Assembly (NCBI RefSeq): GCF_014805625.2
Contig: NW_023998414.1
Location: forward strand, 35,554,627 to 35,618,626
Source: Glossina fuscipes
Taxonomy: Eukaryota > Arthropoda > Insecta > Diptera > Glossinidae
Length of the DNA stretch: 64,000 bases
Direction: 5' to 3'
The position numbers were made by a program, and so were the translations under genes. The notes under the pieces were generated by a model. That model saw only the letters and a program-made list of their open reading frames with translations, was not told the origin of the DNA and searched no databases. Numbering within the stretch: position 1 is the first letter of the stretch; every line of letters begins with the position of its first letter. This document shows, piece after piece, positions 47,291 to 60,848 of this stretch.

Positions 47291-47850
47291 TAATGGATAT
47301 TCACGATTTTTTTAACTTTTTACACTCACAATGGGAGAAGGTAGGGAGTATTTTAAATAAATATCGAGAATTCGAAGATATATGATTTTAGGTCCATTCA
47401 GCTGTATTTCTCTATTTCTCCATCAATCTCCGTATGTTATTAAAACTTTATAAAAAAAAACTTTATAGAATAGAAACCTGAAATTTGGGTTAGATCAGCT
47501 ATGAAATTGGTTGTAAAAAAATTAATAAATAAATAAAAATTACAAAATGTCTGCTTTAAAATTCTACATTATTAGGCAATTAGTCATGAGGGTCTCAATC
47601 TCAGTCTCACCGCTCAAATAAAAGTATATTTTTGCATTGAAAGGCTGCCTAACTTGTGAATTAATTTATGTATGTCCGCCTATCTGCGATGCCCTTCATT
47701 ATTTTCATCGTTTAAATGCCCAAAACTGGAAATATTGAGAAAAGTTAGAAAGAAATTCAAATCTATGGACTATAGAGTGGATAATGATATTTACTGATTT
47801 GATGAGTTCAGTGCAAAAATAACCTCTATCAGTCTATTGTCGATAAAGTG

Positions 47851-47871
47851 CACACACACACACACACACAC
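47851..47871. repeat. (CA)n microsatellite
   Basis: Ten perfect CA units followed by CGCATACATATACGCA. Confidence 0.85.
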
Positions 47872-48855
47872 GCATACATATACGCATAATTTGTAATTTT
47901 TGTACATTCATCATTACGTTATTTGAAGATCCGGCGCAAAAGCAATACTAATCGGTCTATTAGCATGTCCGGAAATAATAAAATACTTTGAAACTTTTCA
48001 TATCATAATTTGGGGCAATACGTAGCCAAGATTTGCTTTAAAGCATTGCATAGAAAAATAATTGTAAAGTGGGCATAATTAACATTTTCTACATATGCTC
48101 ATCGAATTTCGCTGTGATTGCAATAAGAAAAAAACAAGAAAAACAAATGTAACTAAAGTCAAGAAATGAAGAGAAAATTAATATGCAAATATTATATACG
48201 CGTTATATATTAAATAAAATGTTCCCTACAATCCTGGGATTTGTGCCATAATATGAGCTAAAGTTATGACGAGCGTTTCGAGATAGAAAGCATATCACAC
48301 ACACTAAACTTTATTATATGTTAATTGTAATGAAGGGAGAGAGAGAGCGAGAGAGAGCCCTGTAAAGTTAAAGTCACAAATACATACTATCTTTACATTT
48401 CGCTGTCATTTTCAACATAACATTTACTACTTACGTTTAATGGGGAAAATGTACAGTAAATGAAATAACAGACTGTACAGATTGTTTAATGCAATTAGCC
48501 CATACAGGCGTTGAGCGCAATTATATGAACGTTTTTGGTGATACAATAGTATAGTATAAGTTTAGACGCAATTTGTTACACATCAAGCAGTAATTGCTTA
48601 TTGTCTTAAAAAAAAAAAAAAAAAAAAACAAATAAATAAATAAATAAATAAAAAACAATAACGTAGGGTTCATTCGGGATTCAAATTTCATTTTAAAACA
48701 AGCGATATTTTCTCTCTCGATTGATAAAACAGATATGATGAAAAATAGAAAAAAGCTTTCGCTAAGAGATATATTTTCGCTAAAATGCTGAGGACTTTCT
48801 TTTCCTTATTAATGAAATTTTGTAAAAATTCATACGCATACGCATGTATTTATTT

Positions 48856-48857
<2 letters not shown>

Positions 48858-48923
<66 letters not shown>

Positions 48924-48943
48924 ATATATTTTTTATGATTAAA

Positions 48944-48974
<31 letters not shown>

Positions 48975-48990
48975 TTTTTTTTTTTTGCTA
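48858..48990. repeat. (TA)n microsatellite and poly-T
   Basis: About 30 TA units (48858-48918) followed, after an A/T spacer, by two long T runs up to about 48986. Length is likely uncertain in the assembly. Confidence 0.8.
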
Positions 48991-49047
48991 TCAATTAAGC
49001 ATAGATTGCGCGTGTGTGTTTGTGGTTTTTCTGTTAAAGCAAAATAT

Positions 49048-49185
49048 TATAAATACGAAGAGCTCAGCTCTCCGACTTTCATTCTCTCGTAGTTTTTAAA
49101 GTGACATGAGTAGTTTGCCGTACTGTAGCAAGTCATGTATCAGCATGTCCTTCCAAGCACAACAAATACTATTATCAACGGTAAG
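49048..49185 (+). promoter_or_regulatory. Candidate core promoter and short first exon
   Basis: TATAAATA at 49048-49055 is followed 33 bases on by a TCATTC initiator-like string (A at 49081). An ATG (near 49106) then opens a 25-codon frame (MSSLPYCSKSC start) that ends at ACG with a GTAAGC donor. This TATA-Inr-ATG-donor order is the best promoter-like arrangement in the gene-poor 20 kb. No second exon was found, so it could be the 5' end of a long-intron gene leaving the window or be fortuitous. Confidence 0.3.
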
Positions 49186-50089
49186 CATATATTAAAATTT
49201 TCAAAAATATAAAAAATAATAATAATAAAAATAAATCAAATGAAATTTATTAAAATGATTTAAAAAAATTAAACATTATTAATGAATGAAATTAGTAATG
49301 GAATTTTTAAAATTTAAAAAAAATCTTTACGGGAAATTTCAGCTAAAATAAGTAACTTGTCCAAAGTATATGTGCAGGCTTTCATTTTCCATTCTATTGA
49401 GATAGAGAAAAAGGAACGGAAGCTTAAAAATGTTATAAGAAATTCAGTGCGAATATTACAAAATATTACGTTAATGTGCATCTGCGTATGTATGCTGTAA
49501 AACGATTCGGATCCCCCATATATATATATATATATCAATTACAGTCGACAAAACAAATACATTTGCGGAATACATTTATAAAATATTATTTACAATCTTT
49601 TAAATTGGAAACTATTCTTTAAAAAAACTAAAAAAAAAAAAAAAAAAAAGAAAAGCGAATTTATTAAATAAGTTATATGGAAGCGAGATGCATTATGTAA
49701 AATTTATATAAAAAAGACTGTTTGCCTTTAGTTAATTATAGACAAAGAGTTAGTAGTAGATCTCCGATTTTAAATAATCAATTAAATCACGTCTAGTTAT
49801 TATATGCAAGTTAAAGATATGTAAGTGAAATTATGATTATATAGCCTTAATAGATAAATTAATAAAAGTCCTTTGCAGTCTAATAATGAAGCTGGGTATA
49901 GATGAAAGTGAAAAATGACCGACCATATGTGCTAAGTGCGTTGGATTTCATAACATTTAATAGTGTGATAATTCCTCTAGTCGTTTCTTCGTAAAAGTAA
50001 CTTTTTAACTTGTCGCTTGAATAATTTTATTGAGAAGAGTTTTTTTTTTTTTTTGCTATTCTTATAATTCAAGAGTATATTGAGTTGAT

Positions 50090-50400
50090 GCGGATATCTG
50101 CAACATTCACAAAGACTTGAGATAGACTCATCTTTTATTATATCAATCGATTCGGAATGGTATTTTGAATCGACTTAAGCTTGTCCGTCCATCCGTCCTG
50201 TTCTCTTATGTTAAACAAATAGGCCACAATTTTTGAGATATTTTGATGAAATTCGCTACACCGCTACAAGTTTTGGCCCAAAGATAAAATTCTATTAGAA
50301 AATGATTCGGGCCGGACGACTTTTTCGACCACTTTCTTATAACGCCTTGTTTCGAAAAGTCATGATATGCATAAATGTATTACATGAAGTACTCTAACGT
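50090..50400 (-). repeat. Dispersed repeat family A, minus-strand copy
   Basis: Plus strand shows AGACTCATCTTTTATTATAT, TCAATCGATTCGGAATGG, CTTGTCCGTCCATCCGTCC, TTTTTGAGATATTTTGATGA and GGGCCGGACGACTTTTTCGA in order, which is the reverse of the plus copies such as 59600-59840. Confidence 0.65.
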
Positions 50401-52389
50401 ATTTAATGGTAGGTCACAAAATTTTGGAAACTTTATTTAACTTAAGAAAACATGTCGATTTTCAATAGTTGTCCGAAAGATAAAATTAGCCAAATTTTGT
50501 TGTTTTCAAATGAATGGATGGGTGTTCATGGTGCTGGATTAAATACATTAAATATAATCAAAGAGTCCAATTGCCACAATCAATTATAAAGTTTAGAGAA
50601 TAAAAGATAAACAAATATATATATACGAATCGTTATATTAGTTTCGAAAGTGTCCCGGTAATTTAGGGTTTAGTAATCTTTACTCTTTAAAAATACCATT
50701 ACATATGGAAACCCATCTTTGAAGCTCGCAAAGTTCTAAACAATTATATGGTCCGGCAGTTATAAAATTTCTAAATCTATATCGAATACAATTGAATAAA
50801 CTTATTTTTTTTTTTCATAAATAAATTGAAAGGAAGAGCTGATAGTCTTGGTTGCTAGAATTTATTTCTCTGGTCTAAATAAATCCATAAATATAGAAAT
50901 GTTTTTTGTAATTACGGATACTGATTTTATTACGATTTTTATATATACTCGTGATCTGTATCAAGTTCTTAATTGAGTTAGGCACGTCCATTTGTCCGTT
51001 TGTCCGTCTGTTTGATGTTGGTGATTAACACTCTCTTGATTGCAATAATTTAAAGATCGAATTAAAATTTGTAGAAAAGCATTCGAAGTTCTTGCAAGCA
51101 GATCGCTATTGGATATAGGTTCAGTTCGTAAACTAAGAATATTTGTTTTTTTTTTTTTTTCAAAAAACAAAAAATGTTTTTGCTCATTACTCATACAATA
51201 ACGAAAGATTTCATGTGCATCTTATCGACGCCCTTATAGTAACTATATAAAGTTGCGAAAAAATTCTCACGCTCACCTAATATTAGAGAGTATTGAAAGT
51301 TAATTACTTTTCCAAAACGTTTCCAACACGCATATATGATTTAATGCTGATTACATATATCATCATCGTCACATATGATTAGTATCGAATTTAGAATTCA
51401 CTTAGGAATGTCTTTCCATACTTTTGTCTTCCTTCTCGTCTGTGTTGTCTTTGTGGTAAAAATTCTTCCGATCGCAAAAATTTATATATCGGCATTAAAC
51501 TTGATATTGGAAGTTCTCAGCATCCATGTCGGTATGACATAGCATATCTCTCCTGTGCGGTTTTATTTGCTCTCTACCCCTAAATCACACCAGATACGCA
51601 ATAAAAATTTCAACGTGTTTTTTTTGCAAAATTGATTAAGGAATTATAAAAGATGCGGTCAAAGACGAATATCGTTTTCATATTTGTTATTTATTTATTT
51701 ATTTATTTATTTATTACATCGAGAAAGATTTTATATATTAAAAATGTTTTGTAACTTTTTTAAAAGAGTAAAAAAAAAAAAAGAAAAAATTAAGCGTGTA
51801 AGTGTGTGCTACGATTTTGAAGGCATTTTTTTGCTTTCTAATGCAAACATGTCCTGCACAGTGAAGTTTCCATGAGTCCATTGATGGACATGACGATAAC
51901 AAGTCATGAGAACCGACGGACTTATATCGCTTTGAGTGGCATTCATGGCTAATCATTTTCTTTCCACTTAACTGTTTCATTTAGTTATCTTCTTGCAATG
52001 TGGTTGTGTTTGTTAGCCTTTTTCCATTTTCGTTGTTAAGAAGAATTTACTGGCAGTTGAGTAAAAGCTTAACTTTTGCTATTTACCTTTCGTATACGAA
52101 ATACCATTGAAAACTATCGGGTATATTGGCACGCATTAACGAACCCCGAATGTAAATCAATTTTTCGATTGCAGAAATGCGCATAAAAAATACTTTTGTT
52201 CAGTATGAGATATTAGTCGACTTTGCTATGTGCATATGTCCACTCTTTTGAATGCTTATACCGTCTTAAAACGAAACTGTTTATGTTCAATGTAAAGATT
52301 CGATTAAAATCGCTGCAAGGTATAAATTTAGTTGAAATATAGGCGAGAATGTAATTTTTTCCATGGCCGGACATATGTAAAACGCAGAA

Positions 52390-52760
52390 GGGCTTAAGAT
52401 GGATGGACTTACCTTTTGCTATACTAATCGATTCAGAATTATTTTCGGAATAGATCTAGGCCCGTTCTAGGTCCGTTCGTGTAAACTTGTGTCCAAGCTA
52501 CAGATCGTAATTTTTAAGATATTTTGACGAAATTTGGAACACTGACGTGTCTTTACCAAATATTTCGGCATTCTAAATTGGTGTAAAAACTTTGGACCGG
52601 GACGGACAATTTTTCAACTCTTTCCCCTATACCGAAAACTTAAGATCATAATAATAATTTAAGATAAAAAATTATGAATTGCATCAAATTTTTGGACCAT
52701 CTCGGTCTATTTTCTAGATCCTTCTCTATATGAGGTTTTTCGAGGAATCTTTTGTTCTTT
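52390..52760 (-). repeat. Dispersed repeat family A, minus-strand copy
   Basis: AGAAGGGCTTAAGATGGATG, TACTAATCGATTCAGAATTA, TTTTTAAGATATTTTGACGA and ATATTTCGGCATTC blocks follow the same order as 50090-50400. Confidence 0.65.
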
Positions 52761-54289
52761 AGGGTAGAGAAGTCTAAGTTTTATTATGTTATATTGAAAA
52801 TTGACCCAGAATAGTAATTTGATATAAAAGATAACTATATACCCCTAATTTTGGATCTCTTGACCACAACCATACTGGCCGAAAGCAAGACTTTACTTGC
52901 AAAGGTGTGTAGCTTTTCAACATACAGTTCCATAATAGTAAGTTCACAGAAAAACCGAGTATAATTTTTGTGTTCTACAGCAAAAAAAAAAAAAAAGAAT
53001 TGTGTTAAGAACTGTCCAGTGTTTTGGCTATAGTAGGCCTTGCTGGGAAGATGCGAATGGATCACGCTTGTTTTGAAACTGATTCGGCGGACATAAAGTT
53101 AGAATAAGTAGAATAAGTTTTCTCAATTTTTGCAACCATAAGCTTTCTATTGAAGGATTTCAAATAAAAGGACGAAGAGACAGACAGAGAGATAGACGGA
53201 CAAACCGAAGAACACGACATAATCCATTTGGGCCTAAGATTAACCGAAAGTATATTTAATATATATTTTTAAAAATTTCATATCCATCTTACTGCATATA
53301 TACCAATGGAAAACGAAATCTTTTAAATTCCAATCTTTCGAGGATGAGCGTAAAATAACTTTATACCTAAATATATTATTTTCTATTTTAAGTAATTTTT
53401 TAAAAACGCTACATAACATTCATTACATTTCACAGTCACATAGTTGTTGCAATTAAGAAAAACGCTGGCTATGCAGTAAATTTTTTTTTCTTTCTTGCGT
53501 GGTTTGTTCATAATGTAATTGTGTGCGAATGTTTTCATAATTAAAATTATATTCTCCCTTATTACTATAACTCCTTTAATATGATTATTGCAAAAACATC
53601 TCAGTGAGCCAACGCGTTATCTTACATGAAACTTGATTGTTTTGCGTCGTTAAGTCTTTTCTTCGTAAATTAAAGTAAGTTGATCAACTAGTAAGCTTTT
53701 CGCACCGTTCGAAAATAAGTAAAAACACAATAGTGGGGCACCGCCCACTCACTAAATAAATTACACCATTCTTCTGCTATACACGACTTTTCAAAGTGAT
53801 AGATATTATATGAGAAATAGTCAAGAAAGTGATCAGATCGGCATCATTTTCCTTAAGCTTTCGTCCTTAGGCTAAACCATATCGGTGTATAAAATTTTAT
53901 TAACATATCTCAGCAAGTTGCATATAAGAAAACAAGTTTGGCAGAAAGGCGGATAAACAAGCTTAGTTAGGTGAGTCTAAGTAGTTTTAAGTAGAAATCG
54001 CCCCTCATTCAGTTAACGTTAGAGAATGGGACGACGGCCACATGAGAATAGTAGACCACCGATCCAGGTATCAATTATCATCAAAAAGAATACATTAACA
54101 AGTAAGAAATTTATATCCGGGATAGGACGGGAATCTCGCATACTCACCGCCATTAAAATCTCTGATGCTCTTATTTAGTTTAACAATTTGAAACAGATAA
54201 AATTTATCATTCACCTTTTGCTTCACTAAAAGCTAATGTTAAGTGGAATTTATTTTACCAACGCTTAACCAACGTCTGCCACAATTAAT

Positions 54290-55010
54290 TTGGAATAAAT
54301 ACACTTAGCTTATTCCATTTTACTCTCCAAGTCCTTTTATTGGAAACCCGTATCAGTGATATTGCAATGAAAAAATTAATCCACTATGTCGCGAAGCGTA
54401 CCATAATTAATTTAGAAGTAATACATTTACCTTATCGCCTTCAAGTTCTTTTATATTGATATCCATATCGTTGGTAATATTTGGAAAAAAAAATTAATCC
54501 ATTCGTGATCGTGATGTCGAAAATATTTATTTTAGAATTAACCCATTTTTAGGCAGATAATAAAATAGCTTCATTTGAGGAGTGCACAAAATAGTTTTAA
54601 ACATTCTATCTTATTTACCTTGGGATTAATAGGCATAATAACTCAAAAAAAGGTGAAAATAAGAAAATTTAATGGCTTGTAATTTTGTGTGTGGGCATGG
54701 CCAATTTTTGCACATAAATAGTAGAGTTTTTCGTAAAAGTAAAAAATGAAAAATTTTAGCCATCTATCGTTCATAAAATAATGCAAATAATGCACAAAAT
54801 TCCATCGGGTTCGAGTTACGTTCAGTTTAAGTCTCCTTCACTGCGAAATGAATTTCCAATGTTTCTATCAAATTTACCACAAAATTTTTGCGACCAGGCG
54901 AGTATCAACAATGCACACCACATAGGCGGACAGATGGACAGACATGGCTAATCAAGAATATACTTTACTTACTTACTTTATACTTTATTGAGGCGGCTGA
55001 AACTTCCATT
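54290..55010 (+). repeat. Dispersed repeat family B, second copy
   Basis: Blocks ATATTGATATCCATATCGTT, AATTAACCCATTTTTAGGCA, GAGTGCACAAAATAGTTTTA, TGTGTGGGCATGGCCAATTT, CGGACAGATGGACAGACATG and TACTTTATTGAGGCG align with the copies in dor intron 2 and at 56290-57095. The left part shows a partly duplicated CTCCAAGTCCTTTTATTGG / CTTCAAGTTCTTTTATATTG segment. Confidence 0.75.
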
Positions 55011-55078
55011 TTCCCATCTCTATCGGGGTGCACATAAAAAGCTTCGATAACAGATAATACGTTTGCCAATGTGATAAT

Positions 55079-55098
55079 GTGTGTGTGTGTGTGTGTGT
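55079..55098. repeat. (GT)n microsatellite
   Basis: About ten perfect GT units. Confidence 0.85.
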
Positions 55099-55321
55099 AA
55101 ACGGTTCCAAATAGATTTAAGAAACTTTGACAAAGTATTTCAATAAATAAAGAAAGAAAAAGAAAGAGGGAAATAAACTTAATCGATTTTCATTGTAAAA
55201 GCAAGACTTACATATACCTATGTTAGCTATATATAGTTGTGAAAAGAGACTTAAGGCATTCTATAATTAAAATGACATGGCTATAATCTATGTTTAGATA
55301 TATCTGCAAATGATTTAATAA

Positions 55322-55380
55322 CTCTCTTTCTCTTTCTCCTTCTCTTTCTCTCTCTTTCTCTTTCTCTCACTCTCTTTCCC
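55322..55380. repeat. Pyrimidine-rich CT/TTTCTC tract
   Basis: About 59 bases of nearly pure C/T built from CTCTTTCT units. On the minus strand this is a GAGA/AAAGAG tract, a possible GAGA-factor site. Confidence 0.8.
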
Positions 55381-56289
55381 TAATATAAAATCATATGCAT
55401 AGGTAGAGAAGAGCAAGAATTTGACCTAACTTGACGCCGATGTTACACGTAATCCTTTGACAAGGTCATACTTGTTATCAATCAAATTTGAAAACATTTT
55501 TCATACTTACTTCTCAAATTACTCTAACATGTAATTTGAAAATGTTTCAAATGCATTTAAACGTTAAATACTATCTTAGTTAAAAATCTTTAATTATAGT
55601 AATGTAACGATTAATTGCAGTAATTAATTTAGCAAAACATATGGTTATAGCTATTAGGGATATGAATTTACTATAACAAATGTCTTAATGAAATTTAATA
55701 GACAACTCTTCGTTAATAATAATATTACTCATGCTATTCACTTAACATTATTAAAACCGCTCATTGACAGGTTTACTATGGTTGTTAAAAGTTTTGCTAT
55801 TATTTTTTGAAAAAAAAAAAATAAAAATATAAATAAATAATTAAATCCTTATCTATAACGGCTGCGGATAAACAATCTCATTCGAAGACATGAAACAATT
55901 GGTTTCGAAAGTCTGACAATCGAACGATCAAGGTCAAACGGGTTAAACGGTTTTATTCGATGAGATTTTCCTTTTCCGGTTTCGCGAGTAGCAGACATGT
56001 TACGAATAATGCCGGATATTTTTGGATGAAGTCAGATCGTCTTGCTTAGCCAATCTCTTTTTTTCTTTTTTATGAAACTTTTGTTGTAGTCTTTAGATTA
56101 AGAGTGAAATAAATTTGCTTCATTGTCACATTGACTTATAACAATCGTATGGAAAAATCTCACAGTTATGCACTGCCACATTGTTAAGATCTTTTGACCG
56201 AATGCATGTTTTCTCATCGAACTTTTTTTTAGGCGATAAATTGTTCATCAACCCATTCGTAATAAAATGTTCAATGGACTCTGATTAGC

Positions 56290-56890
56290 CGACAAGTCCA
56301 GCTCAAGCCAAACTTGCTCTTTACGCAATCGATTACATTCTACATCTTACGAATCCCCACCGCCGCACAACCAGCACTATGTCTTTTGCATTCAACTCTC
56401 CCAGATCTTTCATTTGATACCCATATCGCTGGTATTATTAAGAAAAAAATTAATCTCAGTGCCTGTCATATTGATTTTAAAATGAATCCATTTTTAGGCA
56501 ATTAATAAATGTTCATTCATGGAGTGTACAAAATAAATGTAAACATTCGGTCTTCGGTTTGTCTTATGATAATAAGGCGTAAAACCTCAAAAAAGTGAAA
56601 AAAAAAATTTAATTTAATTACTCGTAACTTTATGTGGGCATGGCCGATTGGCACGATTCTTGGACCTAGGGAGTAAAGTGTCTCGCAACACAAATGTGGA
56701 CAGTTTCGGTCGTCTAATTTTAATAATTTTCGGATAACGAACAAATATTAAAAAATTTTTGTTAGAAAAAACTGAGATGCGTCCAGTTTCCGCTCCACTG
56801 CGCGGTTCTACTCGGATCAATTCGGCCCATTTTCAATATCAACCAGGCGCGTAAATACTTCCAATGTTTCTAATAAATTTGAAGTTGATA

Positions 56891-56932
<42 letters not shown>

Positions 56933-57095
56933 CGACCAGACACCACACAGACACACAAACGTAGAGATGAACAAATATGGCTAAATTAACTCAGAATTTC
57001 ACGCTGAAGCCTTCTCCTTTTGGGTATTACATATATTATGAAAAAATAAATAAATAAAGTGAGTATTACCACCGCCCGCAGTGGTGGGTGTAAAA
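56290..57095 (+). repeat. Dispersed repeat family B, third copy
   Basis: Starts near AATCCCCACCGCCGCACAAC and ends GCAGTGGTGGGTGTAAAA. The internal blocks match the dor intron copy closely, including TGATACCCATATCGCTGGTA, GTGTACAAAATAAATGTAAA, TTATGTGGGCATGGCCGATT and GAACAAATATGGCTAAATTA. A (TA)n run at 56892-56929 has expanded inside it. The minus-strand open frames here are repeat products. Confidence 0.8.
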
Positions 57096-57398
57096 CTAAC
57101 ATCTAAAAGGTCATACATCAATAACATAACACGTAAAGTTTTTATCAAGTTCTTCTGAAAGACGATTGAATGTCATATGAGAGCAAATAAAATCCTTACA
57201 CATAAGCCATAAGAGATAAAGATTGCATAGAATTATTGATGGTATTTGCAGCGTACGAGTATAAAAAAAAAAAGGTTATTGCTTACAGCGAACAATTCGC
57301 CCCAATAATCCAGAGTTGGACTAAGTAAACGTAAAACCAAATCACAAAAAAAAGGTTTGTGAAAAATTTTGCATAAATAAAAAAAACAAATTAGAACG

Positions 57399-57480
57399 TG
57401 ATAGTCAGGCAAGGGCGATTTTGAAATACCCTATGTCATTTGGTCCGCTACAAAGTTTAAGTTGGGAATTTCATAAAAAT
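57399..57480 (+). repeat. Dispersed repeat family A, head fragment
   Basis: GTGATAGTCAGGCAAGGGCG followed by ATTTTGAAATACCCTATGTC, the same head as at 21790 (AGTCAGGCAAGGTCGAGATA). Confidence 0.6.
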
Positions 57481-58739
57481 TGAGAATTTTATAAAATAAA
57501 AATTTGTAAAAATTGTATTTTTCGTAAAAGTCCTTCTTGGGAATGGACCTAAAAAATGTGAACAGTTCTGATCCAAATTTAATATGATTTCGTTTTTTAG
57601 TATGTAGGTGCCATGGATGGCGAATTGTGCATTCTGCTACTAAGAACCAGAAGGATCTTTTGAAGATTTTCATCCTCCAGCTCGTAGAGCCAAAAAAAAA
57701 AAAAAAAGCACACACACACACACACAAACACGCATATAAATTTACAAACCTATACAAATCATTAATAAGTATATTATATAAGAGGCTACCGATGCATATT
57801 TCCGTTTCCATATTTTCGTGGGTGTTACGCACAGCCATAATGGATTTACACGAAAAAAAACGATATGAATTAATTGAATTCTTCAAACGTTTATGAGATT
57901 TTTTATATATATATAGCATTAGTGTGCACAATATTTATTCGTATTATTTATAGAAAAATGTATAATATTTTTTTTTTTAAAAAAAGCACATGGTAAAAAT
58001 ATCAAAGAGGAGAAAGAGAAAGCCGTTGAAAGTAGTTATCACAAATTGTTTACTGCATGCGTATAATGTAAACGATATACAATAAACGGAACAATAATAT
58101 TGCTATCAGCATAGGTCGATGTTTAAAGGGAGGCAAAGAGTCTTGCTTCTGTAATGAATTGTGTGGAAGGCATCTCGTTTTCAAATGCTGTTTGCCTGGT
58201 ATTTAAATAACGAACATAACGGCATGTTTTTGCCTGCAATTGTGTGTCACTTTCGTGACATTGAAAGAACTACTAACTCAACAAACAATAAAAGCTATAT
58301 TTTGTCTGGGTAAATATGCATCAGTGTATAAGCTACTTATGAATATTTGACTTGGTATTTAAAAGCCGGCCATTTTCCACTTGTAACGTAATTCGGGTAA
58401 ACGCATCGTTTTGTTTTTATACATTTATTTATTTATTTATTTATTTATTTTTTTTTTTTTAAATTTTAATATGACGCCTGCGCCTCAAGCATTGTCCTTG
58501 GTATGACACGCATGATTTAGCCGGTGGGTTATGTTTATGTTAAGTGCACACACAATAGAAGAATGAATCTTTTTCCGCCCACTTGACTGATGATTACATT
58601 CATTCGCATTCGATTTTCGTTACCTTAACAATTTACAACCTTGTGAAAACCGCATGTGTGTTAATAGTTCTGTGTTCTGTGTTCTGTTTTTCTGTTTTGC
58701 TCGATTATGAGAAACAGATGAATAAACAAAACTTTTATG

Positions 58740-58742
<3 letters not shown>

Positions 58743-58779
<37 letters not shown>
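58743..58779. repeat. (TA)n microsatellite
   Basis: About 18 TA units, with a second shorter run near 58911-58940. Confidence 0.85.
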
Positions 58780-58788
<9 letters not shown>

Positions 58789-58899
58789 TTGCTTATGATA
58801 TCTGCCCTATAATTTACTGTGCTCCCATTTGAGGAGAACTCTTTACGTTTATTAAAAAATTCAATTTTTGTTTGAGCACAAAATTTTACCATATTTTTA

Positions 58900-58941
<42 letters not shown>

Positions 58942-59450
58942 TTGAGTGGATTTGATTGCGCATTTTGTGCTCATGAATGAACTAAAAAAGTGTGTTAACC
59001 CTCTTTATGACGATACAAGCAAAATGCTTTCAACTTCTAGAGGTAATGAAAAAAATAAATTATTCTTTCCCTACCAATTTTAGTTTTAATAACTTTTATA
59101 ACTATATATAGTATATAGAAATCATTATCGGGGGAGATTTTCTTAAATGCATATGTATTCTTGATTAAACTGATCAATTTATTATTTTCAAATTCGGACA
59201 TGAAGAAGAGAAATTAATTTAAAATGTTTTCTTCACTAACTAATTGAATCTGTCTGATGCATTTTTGTTTTTTTTTTATTTTTTTTTTTATGTAGAGCAC
59301 AATTTTTAGAAAATTTGCTTGCAATGGTTTACTTACTTTTAAATTGTTGTTCAACCAAACTTACGCATGAAGTCAGTTTATTTTGCATTAACAACTAATG
59401 CTATCCATGGATTAGCATAATAGTAGGAAAAAAAAAAAAAAAAAAACAAG

Positions 59451-59880
59451 TAAGAACATTATAATCGGCCAAAGCCGACTATTAAACATCCTGCACAAGA
59501 TTGGCTAACATAATTCTTATTTTCATTATAGAACACAACAATTATATCTGTTTTGTATATAATTTTGAAAATTAAAATTTTTTTTTTCATATAATGGCTT
59601 TTCAATTAAGGGCATTAAATGCGGAGTGGTCGAAAAAGTGGATCGATCCTCCGTTTGTTTTTGAGAAAAATACGTCACTGTACCAAATTTTATCAAAATA
59701 TTTCAAAAATTGCGACCTATAGCTGGAATACAAATTGATATGGACAGACATTAGGCGGATTGGTGGACAGACAGGCTTAAATCAATTCCTAAATCGATCG
59801 ATATAAAAAAAGGTGGGTCTAACTGAAGTCTTTCTGCGACTTATGCACATCCGCACCACTTGTGGTACAGCGTGTAACGA
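59451..59880 (+). repeat. Dispersed repeat family A, short full copy
   Basis: Preceded by a 19-A run. The head AAGTAAGAACATTATAATCG with GCCAAAGCCGACTATTAAAC and the tail AGTCTTTCTGCGACTTATGC with CATCCGCACC are both present. Middle GGAGTGGTCGAAAAAGTGGA and ATTTTATCAAAATATTTCAA match other copies. Confidence 0.7.
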
Positions 59881-60462
59881 TAACTTATTTGACTTTGTGT
59901 TACACATCAATTATTATTATGAAAGCTATTTAAAGCGGCTGAAGGTTTAGCTTAAAATTATTAAAACAGAGGCGTTCAGAGTATCACAGAAGAGCATAGA
60001 GTCTAAAGAGGAAACATAACCTTAAAAAAAAGGGAATAATGTATCCCGTCAAGAATTATATGCAATCACCATTCAATTGTCGGCTTATAGATCCATTTTT
60101 CCGTGAACTTGAAGTAATGTTTTTTTGCGTTTAGAATCTCGGCAACAGATTCTTGGAATGAAATAAATAAAAATTCTTGATGGCTCTGTTACGAAAAGAA
60201 TCACTCGTATTAGGAGAATGATAAAATATATTTCTTACGTTTGGCATTTTTCTTGCACGGAACTCGACTAATTCACAATAACCAAAAATTATATTATCTA
60301 TGTACATTTGTTCGCGATAGTGTACAATGCGATGTAAAATCTACCGATATTAGTCGCATATGGGGAAGTAGAAGTTTAACATGTGCGCATAAACAAAGTA
60401 AAGACATGAGGGCGAAGAATTTCTTGGAAAAATTGATACGAACTTGTGTTGAGTTCGGGTAA

Positions 60463-60675
60463 TCAAACGTGTGCGCGTTTTATAGGGGTTCCGAAATTTA
60501 TCTTCAACTTATCCGAATCCCCACGACCAGGGCATATATAGCAAGGATTAGTTAGTTCGGCAAATGAAATGAAAAAATGCCGAGCGTTCACCTGAGCAGA
60601 AAATGACAGCAGTAATAAGGCGTTATAACTTGAGTTAGCTGAAAGGTTCGTTCGTTCGAATTGGTAATTTTCCAT
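60463..60675 (-). CDS. Small unidentified ATG open frame
   Basis: A 70-codon frame from a true ATG at 60675. The middle (YNALLLLSFSAQVNARHFF) is hydrophobic and the C-terminal part has TNPCYICPGRGDSDK with a Cys-x-x-Cys. Composition is more even than the surroundings. It resembles a small secreted-protein exon, but the hydrophobic stretch begins 16 residues in and no family is recognised. Confidence 0.2.
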   Translation of the reverse strand: MENYQFERTNLSANSSYNALLLLSFSAQVNARHFFISFAELTNPCYICPGRGDSDKLKINFGTPIKRAHV

Positions 60676-60848
60676 ACGCCACTTAGCAAGATACTAAGCG
60701 CGAAACCTTGTAAGTTTATGTTGTAATAATAATTGTTAGATAGATTATCGCGTCGCGTTAGTTTTAATTCACTCTTCTATTCACTTATTACGAGTGCTCG
60801 TTTCTCCTTACGATAGGCATTTTACAGAATAAAGAAAGTTATTTATCT

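Larger units (their letters stand above)
43866..49047. other. Gene-poor region beyond the dor 5' end
   Basis: The first few hundred bases should contain the dor promoter. After that I see family A copies (44808-45240, 45310-45480, 46990-47290), a CA microsatellite, GAGA-type runs at 48338-48357 and AT-rich filler. Open frames at 44320-44628 and 45501-46109 are not recognised and look like chance or repeat products. Confidence 0.55.

Noticed and set aside
48338..48357. GAGA run as a promoter
   Set aside because: No TATA box, initiator or exon nearby; listed only as simple sequence within the gene-poor region.
51738..51980. 80-codon minus frame with several Cys residues
   Set aside because: It starts at a true ATG but ends in a simple A run, has no family match and no context.
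57431..57931. 166-codon minus-strand open frame
   Set aside because: It runs through an A/CA simple repeat (giving LCVCVCAFFFFF) and a family A head. The frame is a product of repeats, not a gene.
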